NCBI GenBank assembly: GCA_016490735.1 | Contig: JAEMWC010000379.1 | Coordinates: forward strand, 151,501 to 215,500 | DNA: 64,000 nt | Source of the DNA: Pachyseris speciosa | Taxonomy: Eukaryota; Cnidaria; Anthozoa; Scleractinia; Pachyseridae | Reading direction: 5' to 3' | Part shown: positions 21,944-30,052 of the stretch, in pieces | How the letters are laid out: every line of letters begins with the position of its first letter | How positions within the stretch are numbered: position 1 is the stretch's first letter | Notes under the pieces: generated by a model | Seen by the model: the letters and a program-made list of their open reading frames with translations, nothing else | The model's database searches: none | Told to the model about the DNA's origin: nothing | Position numbers and translations under genes: made by a program

Positions 21944-22663
21944 CTATAACATGTTTCCATTTTTTAATTTCCCGCCCCGAGGCGAATTACTGCAAGGCAG
22001 CGTGGGTTTCACAAGCTCGATTGCGAAAGGGTGCCGCAGAGAAAAGACAAGGTACGCATACTTCCTTGATTGCAGCTGCGCAATGAGGGCTTTGTACTCC
22101 TCTGCAGAAAGCTCTCCAGCAAAATCCTCGAAGATGGTTTTCATTGTCTTGGCTGCGGGGGTGTAAAAAAGAACGACCGCTGCAACGTTTTCCCGGAATG
22201 ACGCCGTTATGCTTGTGTACTTTTGGGTCAGCACCCACACGCTGATTGAAATGTGGCGGGTAGAGAAAGCGAGATTGACCAGCTCGCCTGTGCGCCCCTT
22301 CACATCCTGCGAAGCCGCGCAGTCATCAAGAATGATCAGAGTGTTGGTTCCCGCGAACGCAAATTTTGCAATCTTCAACCACGTTTCCACCTCATGCAGC
22401 TCGCAAATCATGGTTTCCATTCGCGGATCCCTTTCGCCGATTCGGTGGAAGGTCTTGTTTTGTGCGAAAGTCGGGCATATAAGCACGATGAATTCAAACT
22501 TCCCGCGGAAAGATCCGTAGAGCTGATCCACGACAAACTGGGATTTGCCCGAATTTGTTGGGCCGATGACCAAAGCGTTGAAAGGAATGTTGTCCGGGTT
22601 CATGTTTTCCGCCCAAATGCGGATGTTTGTTTTTCTTCTAACGAACAGCGAACAAACGTTCAC
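21944..22663 (-). CDS. Genome-packaging ATPase (A32/FtsK-HerA type)
   Basis: 239 residues, open frame. Walker A is GPTNSGKS and Walker B is TLIILDDCA, as in the poxvirus A32-like packaging ATPases shared by Polintons, adintoviruses and NCLDVs. Downstream, STRHISISVWVLTQ fits the sensor strand. The enzyme would pump element DNA into the capsid. The likely start is the Met of MNPDNIPFNALV (about residue 21), although the frame opens earlier. The neighbour upstream is the capsid gene, 37 bp away on the same strand. It is the best-preserved core gene of copy B. Confidence 0.9.
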   Translation of the reverse strand: MNVCSLFVRRKTNIRIWAENMNPDNIPFNALVIGPTNSGKSQFVVDQLYGSFRGKFEFIVLICPTFAQNKTFHRIGERDPRMETMICELHEVETWLKIAKFAFAGTNTLIILDDCAASQDVKGRTGELVNLAFSTRHISISVWVLTQKYTSITASFRENVAAVVLFYTPAAKTMKTIFEDFAGELSAEEYKALIAQLQSRKYAYLVFSLRHPFAIELVKPTLPCSNSPRGGKLKNGNML

Positions 22664-22699
22664 AAACTGCTGACTTTATGAATACTGGACAGAATCTAA

Positions 22700-23739
22700 T
22701 TACTGATTCTGAATGTTCATCTGCGAGTCGCTGATTGTGAAAACGTGGCAATTCACGTTTCCAGAGCCGCTGGCGGTCCGCTCGATCTCAAGGTGTATCC
22801 CGTCTTTTGTGTTCACGAGCCTCACCCCGCTCCCGTGCATTTCCTGGTTTGCCATTGACCGCAAGTCAATGAGAAGCCCGAAGCGGTCGCCTGTGTGAAA
22901 ATTTGTCAAATTCATGTGTTGTGTTTTGTTCGTCTTTTTCATGAAAAAGCGGCTGACCTCCTCCCAAATGGCCTTACCGTCGATGCCGTTGTTGTACAAC
23001 CGGTTGGGCGATCCGTTAACCGTGATACTGACTTTCTTGATGTCGGGGTTGGAAACTTTTCCGAATCCCTTGCTCCTGCTGTTTAAGGTTCGATGAAAAG
23101 GAGAAGAATTCCTTTCAAAGACCTTCTTTACCGGAGATTCAACCGCGTTACCGATCCTTTCGCAAATGTGACAACCTCTTCCCGATGCACGTGGTCGTAG
23201 AGTATCTCTGTCCCTGAGGTGTACATACTCTTCGCCTCTTTTGCCAAAGTTTCGCTTCGGATCATTTCGTACTCGATCTGGATTTTTGTCAGCTTGTATT
23301 TCAGTTTTGTGGTGTCTGAGCCTTTCACGACATTGTCAGCATTTGCGAGGGTAAGTTCGAACACAAGGTTGTTGTAAAGAGCTTGGGGGTAAAAAATTCC
23401 GTGGTCAGACAGGATCTGGTGGTCGAGCCGGATACAGTACTTTTTCTTGAAAATGGTTTCCAACTTGTTTTCAGCAGCTACATCTTAGGTGGGCTTTTCG
23501 CCGGCATTTGAGCGAATCTTGTTGAGGTTATCGCTCTGGATACCCTCGAGCAGCATGTTGTCCCGCTCCTCCTGGGAAAGGACCTCGTTTTCGTTCAGTT
23601 TGGGGACCGAAACATATAGAGTTTCTCCGGGGCTGGCTTCACTCTTATCAAATGTTATTCAATTAACCTTGCGCTCGGTTTTCATCGCGCCGAGCGCTTT
23701 TTTTTTGTGTGTCGGAAGAAGGTTTTCCTGCACAGACAT
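22700..23739 (-). pseudogene. Major capsid protein (double jelly-roll type), decayed
   Basis: I call this the MCP from family recognition: the KYCIRLDHQILSDHG block, and the C-terminal strands such as LYNNGIDGKAIWEE and GSGNVNCHVFTISD. From the ATG at 23739 the frame has TGA at 23659-23661, TAA at 23485-23487, TAA at about 23128 and one more stop. A one-base loss near 23052 then moves it to the frame ending at 22700. The N-terminal jelly-roll is clearly shorter than expected for the family, so an internal deletion between about 23590 and 23540 is likely. It sits at the head of the minus-strand block and diverges from the 23853 gene, with a 113-bp gap. Confidence 0.8.
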
Positions 23740-23782
23740 TATTCTCCTCTTGTGGAAAAACCGCAATTATGTACTGCAAATT

Positions 23783-23803
23783 TTTTTTATTCAATTGAAA
23801 ATT
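23783..23803 (-). promoter_or_regulatory. Promoter-like box upstream of MCP
   Basis: TTTTTTATTCAATTGAAAAT in the MCP/23853 divergent gap, nearly identical to the box at 20889-20908. It is a partial palindrome (TTCAATTGAA), so it could serve both directions. Confidence 0.45.
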
Positions 23804-23852
23804 AATTGTGGTGAATAAAGTGAGCTGTCTGAAAGACTTTTTCTGAAAGACA

Positions 23853-25205
23853 ATGGCAGAAGGCGGCTATGACGCGGAACTGGAGGACCCCCTTTTGGGC
23901 GATAAAGACGACGATGATGATGATGACGAACAGGAGATTGACACAACCGGCCGCTTTCAGCCAGGTGTTGCATCCACGCCATACGGAGCGCAGGGTATTG
24001 AAACGCAAACCGCGCAGGAAGAACACAGCTGGCTGCCAAACACATCTTTTGATGAAGACATACCTTTACTGAGTGGTTTCATTCATGTTGATGACAAGCC
24101 AGCGTTGCTTGAAAAAGCAAAAGCCTGGATTAGAAAGCGATTCCCAAGAGTAAACTTTTCAAATTTGGGCCCCATTGGTTTCGGGAAAAAAGGTGAAAAT
24201 GAGATAGAGCTTGTCACCTTCGGCCCAAGAGGTGGTGAAAACAGGATTTTCAAAAAAGACGGAACCGGTTTTCTTAAAGGTTTCATTGATAGTAATCGCG
24301 AAGCGCTTGGGCCAACAGCTGAAGAGGAAATTTCTCAATATGGCGAAGAAATAAGACAAAACAGACTTAGTTTGTGAGAAGCGAAAAAACAACTTGAAGA
24401 TGCGGAGAGGATCAACGCGCAAAAAGAAGCGGCCGTGCAAGAAGTTCGAGATCTTAGAATAAGAATCGAGCGAACCCAAGCCAAAATTGATCAACTTGGG
24501 TCAAACGTTGAAAACGAATCAGAATTGCGCGAGCTTCGGCAGCGGGTTAAAAACCATCAACTTGATTTTGAAAACGCGAAAAAAGAGGTTGCTGCCCTTG
24601 AAAAACAAGCGAAGCAAAAAAGAAAAGAACAAAAGTGCAAGACTCGCAGCACAAGAAAGCAAACGAAATGCTCTTGAAGAAAGTCTCAACAGCACAAAAC
24701 CACTCGATGACCTGCGGGAACAAGAAGCAGAGATTCAGAAAAAAATTGATGAAGATAAGGCGATAATCGATAACGCTGACTCCACTTCTTCTGACAGAGA
24801 AGCCGCACGAGAAAGGGTGGATGAAAACCAACAAGAACTAGCTCGTTTGCAAACACAGATTTCAGAAAGAGAAAGGGCGCTCCCTCTTCGTGAAAGGATC
24901 AAAGCCATCTTCAAAAAATACGGCGTAACATTGACAGCGATTGTTCTTGCCGCTGGAGTCACAATAGAGGCCGTTATTGGCGCAATCACCAACTCCTTGA
25001 AAGCACTTGGCAAGTGGGTTGGAAACGGGCTGAAAGAGATAGGGAAAAAACAGCTTCTCTTCTGCCCGGTCTGATCGGCTCGATTGTTTCTTTCCTTTTC
25101 AAAACCGCCGGTGAGGCAGTTAATTTTCCGGCCGAGCACACGTGGTTAATTATTCTGGCTGTGGTCTCCTTTCTGGTTGAAAGTTATGTCAAGAAAAACA
25201 GGTGA
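23853..25205 (+). pseudogene. Long coiled-coil membrane protein of Polinton, broken
   Basis: The ATG at 23853 opens a frame with a very acidic patch (GDKDDDDDDDEQE) and a folded-looking N-terminal domain. A TGA at 24375 breaks it, and the same frame resumes as a heptad-rich coiled coil (24378-24650). One base is lost or gained near 24640, after which the coiled coil continues (24650-24890) and reaches a hydrophobic segment (VTLTAIVLAAGVTIEAVIGAI). Another shift near 25055 leads to a second TM helix (TWLIILAVVSFLVE) and a basic end (KKNR). The predicted layout is acidic head, long rod, two membrane helices. No known function; it could be a virion spike or a membrane-fusion or assembly factor. 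Confidence 0.65.
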
Positions 25206-25206
25206 A

Positions 25207-25551
25207 TCATTTTCGCCTCTTTGAGTAAATCGAAACAAATACAATCCCAGCTATCAAAATGGCCCCCACCCCAATTATAATCTTGTTTATTTCGTGGCTC
25301 TCATCAGCAATCGGTCTTGGAGTTACTGTATCTTCCCGCCCCAAGTCGGGTAAGTCATTTTTGGGTTTTTCCAAAGGATGGGGCAGTTCTTTCGGCTTTT
25401 CCGAAAGACGGGGTGCTTTTTTTGGCTCTTTGGGATGTCTTTCAGACAGAGTGCCTTTGTACGGAGGACGTTGCGCTTGCGTTACAGCTTTGTGGATTGG
25501 ATTGAAGGGATGGCTGTTGGCTATCTTGACTTTTGAAGGCCCGCCCGCCAT
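25207..25551 (-). CDS. Small C-tail-anchored membrane protein
   Basis: 114 residues, intact, on the minus strand, tail-to-tail with the 23853 gene. The N-terminal two-thirds is polar and Pro/Lys-rich with a repeated pattern (EKPKELPHP, EKPKNDLP). The last 30 residues form one TM helix (IIIGVGAILIAGIVFVSIY) plus a basic KRRK end, typical of a tail-anchored or type I protein. Function unknown. Confidence 0.6.
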   Translation of the reverse strand: MAGGPSKVKIANSHPFNPIHKAVTQAQRPPYKGTLSERHPKEPKKAPRLSEKPKELPHPLEKPKNDLPDLGREDTVTPRPIADESHEINKIIIGVGAILIAGIVFVSIYSKRRK

Positions 25552-26086
25552 AAGGTGGAGAGCCTATTTTTTTGTGTCCTGATTCACGTCGTTGTTTATC
25601 CCAAGACTCATTTCATTTGTTGCCTGTTTTAGTCTGTTATTGTAACCAACCACGTTTCCTGTGTTAATTATCATGTTGCTCGGCATTAACCAGGTGCCCG
25701 GACAAACGGCCAAATTTAGCCTGACCTTTGCCTCATCAACAGCCAACTGATAACGTTGCACGCTCTTTGCCATGTCTGGTTGCCTTATCGCATCTTCAAC
25801 CAAAACAAGGAACTCGTTTCGCACCTCCAGCGCGCGCCCTGCATCTCCCAGAATGCTACTTCGAACATTTACCTAGGCGCCCAAAACGCAGTAAACAAAC
25901 GCCTCTATTGACTGATTTATTCTAGACAATCCTGCCGGTGTAAAACCGCTGGATTCATTGGGACAGAACCAATCCACCTGCCTTTTAGCATCACTTTCGG
26001 GTTTTATGTAAAGAATTGCATTCCCTTTGCTTGCGGAACTGCCTTCATCACTGAACTTATCGTTTTTCTATAGCTTTTACTGGGTA

Positions 26087-26345
26087 CAGGGCTACCCAGT
26101 AGGGGTAGGCACGAACGGGACTCCTAGGTCCCATGCAAGGTGCCCCCCACCCCCAATCCACCCATTTCCACAACCCATGAAGGTTGACAACACCACCGGG
26201 GTCTACGTCCCCTTCTCTTTTCGAACAGTGGTGTGGGTTCTTGAACGTCCCACAAGAACAAATCAGAGAGAGAGAGAGAGCTGTGAGACGGGATCTACGG
26301 TTTTTCGTCCTTATCCGAGAAGACTAGAAGGTCTAACCGTTTGCA

Positions 26346-26377
<32 letters not shown>

Positions 26378-26473
26378 ATTATTTTTAAAGACCCTGAGTG
26401 TTGGTCCGGCCGGAGTTGAACCCGCGACCTCCCGCACGGTAGTCCGGTGCTCTACCACTGAGTTAACCGTGGC
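26087..26473 (-). mobile_element. tRNA-derived SINE inserted in the large Polinton gene
   Basis: Flanked by the 7-bp duplication CTGGGTA (26080-26086 and 26474-26480). On the minus strand it begins with a tRNA-like head (26473 down to about 26405) carrying an A box (CTCAGTGGTAGAGC) and a B box (GGTTCAACTCC). It continues with a central block (TCTGCAAACGGTTAGACC) also present in the element at 47225. It includes an AG/CT microsatellite at 26265-26280. Confidence 0.85.
26405..26473 (-). other. tRNA-like head of the SINE (pol III promoter)
   Basis: Cloverleaf-like sequence with recognisable A and B boxes. The 3' acceptor is not paired cleanly and it continues into SINE sequence, so it is a promoter relic and not a working tRNA gene. 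Confidence 0.7.
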
Positions 26474-27413
26474 CTGGGTATGGTGCTCCCGTTTTGTAGG
26501 GGGCGCGGACCCAAATGTAAACACTGTCAAGCCCGTGATTGGCGCCTCTTGTGAAACGAAAATCGGTTGAGGGATCAATCCCAAACTCGTTACAAATTCT
26601 TTTGTATGAGGCCACATCATACTTGTTGTTTGTCCGATTAAAAGTTGGGTCGTCGGGCAAAGCGCTTATGTTCTGAATCCCACCCATCTGGAATAGGATC
26701 CGCCTGACAGTGAAATAGACGTGGAAGTGATAAAAAGATCTTATCTGAGGCGGCAAACTCAGAATTTTCTTATCTTTATCGAAAATCTCACGACTAATGC
26801 CGCAGCCGGTTGTAGCGCACCAAACTGCAAAGTTAAGCTGTTGCTGCCAGTAGGTCATATCTGGGCCGGCTAAACATTTATTTGCCTCTTTTCCCGAATG
26901 ATGAGTTTGGTCGAATTTTTGAAATATATCTCTTAATTTCGTTGTAAAATGTTGGTGTGGTGTTACATAAATATCGATTGGGTTGCTGAATATTTTTTGC
27001 AAACTGCTCTAGGGTGGTTCGTAAAAGGATATAGCCGGGATTGGCAAACTTGAGCCTTTCAACTCGTTATTCATCAGCTGGTGTGGAAACCCACCACTCC
27101 TTCCCAGCCACAGGGCCTTTTTATCGCCTCGGGCCAATATTTTTTGTCTGAACCGAAAACGCTTTTCAGATAATCTGGCCCAGCTTTGAAATAAATTTCC
27201 GCTGTTGCCTTGTGGTCGTCGGCAAAGTGGGTTTCTGCGGTAAATTTACTCTTTTCGGCATAGGGGAATTTCGATAAAAACTCGGCCCAAGCTTTGTCTT
27301 TTGCGTTTTTAGAAATTTGGCGGGCCTCCGGTGTTTGGATCCACTGAAAAAAAATTTGCCATCTTATGAAAGGGGTGATTTTTTAAATTGAATGTTAATA
27401 TGCGCTTAAATAA

Positions 27414-28088
27414 ATGGTTGTGATCACAATCGACGCGACTTCGAACGGGGACACTGTTTACTTTAAGTGTCCTATTCCGAACCCTCAGTTTGTCCGACTT
27501 CTCTCTTGCTCGCTTTTCAATACTTGGCACAATTTGGAAAAGAAGGGGGAAGTATTTTGCAAAGACGGTGATAAAACCATTACACAGGGATTTCCCCCCG
27601 GATTCTACAATTTTGAAAAATTTGTGGAAATTTTGAAAAAAGCCTTTACAAAAAAAGATATTGGCAAACCTTTGTCTATTAAAACCAATTCACCTTCGCA
27701 CGCATTGATAATTGGAAAAAATAAACAAACACTTGGTTTTTGGGTTAATGAACCTCTTTCAAAAATTCTCCAAATTTACCCCAATCAAATTACTACTAAA
27801 AGTTACACTGTTTTGCTCAACATTGCAAACAACTATTACATCCATTGTGACCTTGTAAGCCGAGATCACAATTTCCTTGGCGGCCAACCGAGTGTTGTTC
27901 TGGCTTGCATTCCAATCTCTGGGAAGCCGCAAAAACGAGTCAATTATCCTCAAAGTTTCAAAACCGCTCCACGTCACACAAGACAAACTCAATATGTAAA
28001 CAGCATAACGTTGTCCGTCAAAGACAAGGCCGGCAACATGTTACACTTCAGATGGGCACAACCTAATTTTCAATTAGAGATTTTTTAA
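27414..28088 (+). CDS. Penton-like minor capsid protein (single jelly-roll candidate)
   Basis: 224 residues, intact. Strand-rich sequence without TM helices, with blocks such as GGQPSVVLACIPISGKP and, at the end, YVNSITLSVKDKAGN. This is the style of Polinton minor capsid/penton proteins, which occupy the fivefold vertices. Assignment rests on length, predicted strands and position next to the structural genes, and has not been checked by structure. It diverges from the 27362 gene with only 51 bp between starts, an AT-rich gap that must hold both promoters. AAATAA directly precedes the ATG. Confidence 0.6.
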   Translation: MVVITIDATSNGDTVYFKCPIPNPQFVRLLSCSLFNTWHNLEKKGEVFCKDGDKTITQGFPPGFYNFEKFVEILKKAFTKKDIGKPLSIKTNSPSHALIIGKNKQTLGFWVNEPLSKILQIYPNQITTKSYTVLLNIANNYYIHCDLVSRDHNFLGGQPSVVLACIPISGKPQKRVNYPQSFKTAPRHTRQTQYVNSITLSVKDKAGNMLHFRWAQPNFQLEIF

Positions 28089-28119
28089 ATCCTTGTATAC
28101 AATTGCTGTTGGCGAGATC

Positions 28120-28759
28120 ATGTCTTCGACAAACATAATTCCTTCAGCGCCTCCTGGCGAGGGCTCTGAAACAACACAATATACACAGCCTTACCCAAAA
28201 CTCCCCGCAACAGGCGGTGTTGAGGCCTTCCGGCTGACTGAGCCCAGCAAAATTGAAAAAAAGATTTCTGATGAGGTGGAGCACTACAGAGTTGTGCTGA
28301 AAAAATACAAAAAGGCTCAAAAGGCCTGCAGCTATATTGTTGCTGGTCTTGGAGTTGCAACAACGGTTCTGTCTTCTGGAGCGGTCGTGTCTACACTGAC
28401 GGGTGTTGGAGTCGTCGTCAGTGTTCCTTTCGGTGTTGTGGGTGGTGTTTGCGGTGCGGTTTCCACCGTTTGACTGGAAAGTTAACAAGCACAGCAGCCT
28501 TAGTGCTTTGGCCATGGCAAAGCATGGCACAATAAATGCCTTTGTTTCCAAAGCTCTTGATGATAATCGGGTTACTGATATGGAGTTTAAACATACTACA
28601 CATGAAATGAAAAGCTATGCCCAAATGAAAGAGGCTTTGCGTGCAAAATTCATAAAAAACCGGCCTGTTTCTACGCCGCCAGATCTCAACAAAATAAGGG
28701 AAGAGATTCTCGAGGAATTCAGAAAAAAGCTAGCAGCTACCAGCGCAGCTTTGAACTAA
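28120..28759 (+). pseudogene. Membrane protein with PSAP late-domain motif, one frameshift
   Basis: From the ATG at 28120 the protein begins with a short disordered tail carrying IPSAPPGEG and a YPKLP motif, then a helical region (VEHYRVVLKKYKKAQKAC) and a long hydrophobic double segment (YIVAGLGVATTVLSSGAVVST, VVVSVPFGVVGGVCG). Near 28460-28480 a one-base shift leads to a charged helical C-terminus (28490-28759). PSAP/PTAP motifs are known to recruit TSG101/ESCRT-I in enveloped viruses. Its role here is an inference. The gene starts 31 bp after the penton-like gene on the same strand. Confidence 0.6.
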
Positions 28760-28824
28760 AATTTGAGAGAAAAAATGAGATTTTATGTAAGTGTCGTGAA
28801 AAATATAAATTAAATACAGGGCAG

Positions 28825-28914
28825 ATGTGGATAAATTACATCTTTTGGGGCATAATGATTGTTCTGTTCCATGCCGTCGTATCTTTTTTTGTTGAGATTT
28901 CAACGTCTGTTTAG
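28825..28914 (+). CDS. Possible 29-residue hydrophobic peptide
   Basis: Short ATG-started frame (WINYIFWGIMIVLFHAVV) that would form a single membrane helix. It lies between the PSAP-motif gene and the right end, same strand. Too short to be sure it is a gene. Confidence 0.25.
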   Translation: MWINYIFWGIMIVLFHAVVSFFVEISTSV

Positions 28915-28959
28915 CAAAAGAGGTAAGACAAATTACCTTAGTTTGAATTTGTTGAAGCG

Positions 28960-29121
28960 ATGAAAGATGCGGAAAAAATGGCCTTCACAAAAAAAATATA
29001 TTTTGAGGGCTATCACCAGAATTTCAAAAAAGTCTTATTCATAGCATTAGAGTTTAATATGGTGTTTTTTTCCATATTTTTGATATTTTTAATATGGACA
29101 TTCACATTCAAAAATTCTTAA
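28960..29121 (+). CDS. Possible 53-residue membrane peptide
   Basis: Begins MKDAEKMAFTKKIYFEGY and ends in a strong C-terminal TM helix (NMVFFSIFLIFLIWTFTF). It overlaps the 3' end of the opposite-strand terminal gene by about 30 bp. Composition suggests a real small membrane protein, but no relative is known to me. Confidence 0.35.
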   Translation: MKDAEKMAFTKKIYFEGYHQNFKKVLFIALEFNMVFFSIFLIFLIWTFTFKNS

Positions 29122-29756
29122 ATTACAATCAAGGCAAAGTTGTTCACCATGATATAACATATCATCCATTTGCCTTTTAGCTTCTTGCTCAAGATAATCA
29201 ATAAAATGCTCTTCAGCCTCTTCAAATGTGTCTGAATTTGGAAACATCCCCCAAATAATAATATCCATGTTAATTGCTCGCCACCCCATTCGTCTTCTTT
29301 TTTTAATGTTCAAAAGATTTGTCATTTGTCATTCTTAAATTACAATCAGGGCAAAGTTGTTCACCATGATATAACATATCATCCATTTGTCTTTCAGCTT
29401 CATGCTCAAGATAATCAATAAAATGCTCTTCAGCCTCTTCAAATGTGTCTGAATTTGGAAACATCCCCCAAATAATAATATCCATGTTAATTGCTCGCCA
29501 CCCCATTCGTCTTCTTTTTTTAATGTTCAGAAGATTTGTCATTTGTGTGAAAAGATTTTCTTCCACCCAATTTGACGTATTTCTTTAATTTTTAATGAAA
29601 TAAAATCTTTCAAAATCTTGTTTTTAATTTCTTGTGGCAAATTGCCAATAAGTTAAAGATTTGCTCTCCAATGGCTGCCCCATCTTGCGCGGCTTGTCCG
29701 GCAGCTGGGGCATAAAACTCGTTCAACACCTCTTCCTGCACGCGTGCTGCTGCCAT
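29089..29756 (-). pseudogene. Right-terminal Polinton gene starting in the TIR, with internal tandem duplication
   Basis: The ATG at 29756 lies in the right TIR and gives the same N-terminal peptide (MAAARxQEEVxNEFYAP) as PolB at the other end. After shifts near 29643 and 29545 the protein continues with LPQEIKNKILKDF and then a domain with MGWRAINMDIIIWGMF, an acidic helix and a Cys cluster (CLDC, CEC) that may bind zinc. The last 217 bp are tandemly duplicated, so the protein ends twice: at 29303, and again at 29089 in the older-looking copy. Function unknown; it is not part of the recognised Polinton core. Confidence 0.6.
29114..29547. repeat. 217-bp direct tandem duplication
   Basis: 29114-29330 and 29331-29547 are nearly identical (a few substitutions). 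The period is not a multiple of three, so the second unit shifts the reading frame of the terminal gene. Confidence 0.9.
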
Positions 29757-30052
29757 CCTTTTGCCAAAGACCCCTTTGTTCAACAGGGTGTATAACCTGG
29801 CACACCTATTGTTCAATAGGGTATATAACCTGGCACATCTATTGTTCAATAGGGTATATAACCTGGCACACCTATTGTTCAATAGGCTGTTTAACCTGGC
29901 ACAAAATTTCTGTGGCTGTGGTTCAAACAGGTTTGAAACCGGCTTAACCGGTTTGGGGCGGTTTGAAACGCTCCCGCCCCGCTGTCCCCTCCCACCCCTC
30001 ACACACACGTGTAAAATGGCGGTCTCTGGCACAGGCGCAACGAGGAGCGAGG
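29645..30052 (-). repeat. Right TIR of Polinton copy B
   Basis: Inverted match to 5213-5560: 33-bp repeats, GGTTTGAAACCGGCTTAACC, a C-rich stretch, CACACACGTGTAAAATGGCG and GGCGCAACGAGGAGCG. The outer end is near 30052, where similarity to the left TIR stops. Confidence 0.85.
29785..29898. repeat. 33-bp iterons in the right TIR
   Basis: About 3.5 head-to-tail copies of a 33-bp unit containing TATAACCTGGCACA and the palindrome CCTATTG-TT-CAATAGG. Because 33 is a multiple of three, one minus-strand frame reads through them as an 11-residue repeat. Confidence 0.9.

Larger units (their letters stand above)
25564..27362 (-). pseudogene. Large Polinton protein of unknown role, split by a SINE
   Basis: Starting at the ATG at 27362, coding sequence runs in several frames: one shift in the T-run near 27350, more near 27100 and 26990, an intact stretch from 27002 to 26474 (with WQQQLNFAVWCATTGCGIS), the SINE insertion, then the C-terminal part from 26070 to 25564 with an in-frame TAG at about 25873 and the end block EVRNEFLVLVEDAIRQ. 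Intact length would be about 500 residues or more. It does not look like a protease or an ATPase. It lies next to the penton-like gene and shares a 51-bp divergent gap with it. It might be a minor structural protein; I cannot assign it. Confidence 0.6.
5213..30052. mobile_element. Polinton/Maverick (adintovirus-like) element, copy B, inactivated
   Basis: The element is bounded by inverted repeats (5213-about 5560 and about 29645-30052). It encodes protein-primed PolB, a retroviral-type integrase, an A32/FtsK-like packaging ATPase, a double-jelly-roll-type capsid protein, a penton-like protein and about ten accessory proteins. After subtracting three LINEs and one SINE its length is about 15.4 kb, within the usual Polinton range. 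I found no convincing 6-bp target duplication. The host sequence on the left is the upstream block of GPCR copy 1. On the right, recognisable GPCR-unit sequence resumes only at about 30380. No protease gene is recognisable. Confidence 0.9.

Noticed and set aside
26405..26473. tRNA gene
   Set aside because: A and B boxes are present, but the sequence runs into a SINE body and is flanked by a target duplication; no proper acceptor stem.
29610..30032. 140-codon minus-strand frame through the right TIR with 11-residue repeats
   Set aside because: The open frame follows from the 33-bp repeat length and the G/C-rich TIR; only the part from the ATG at 29756 is kept as a gene.
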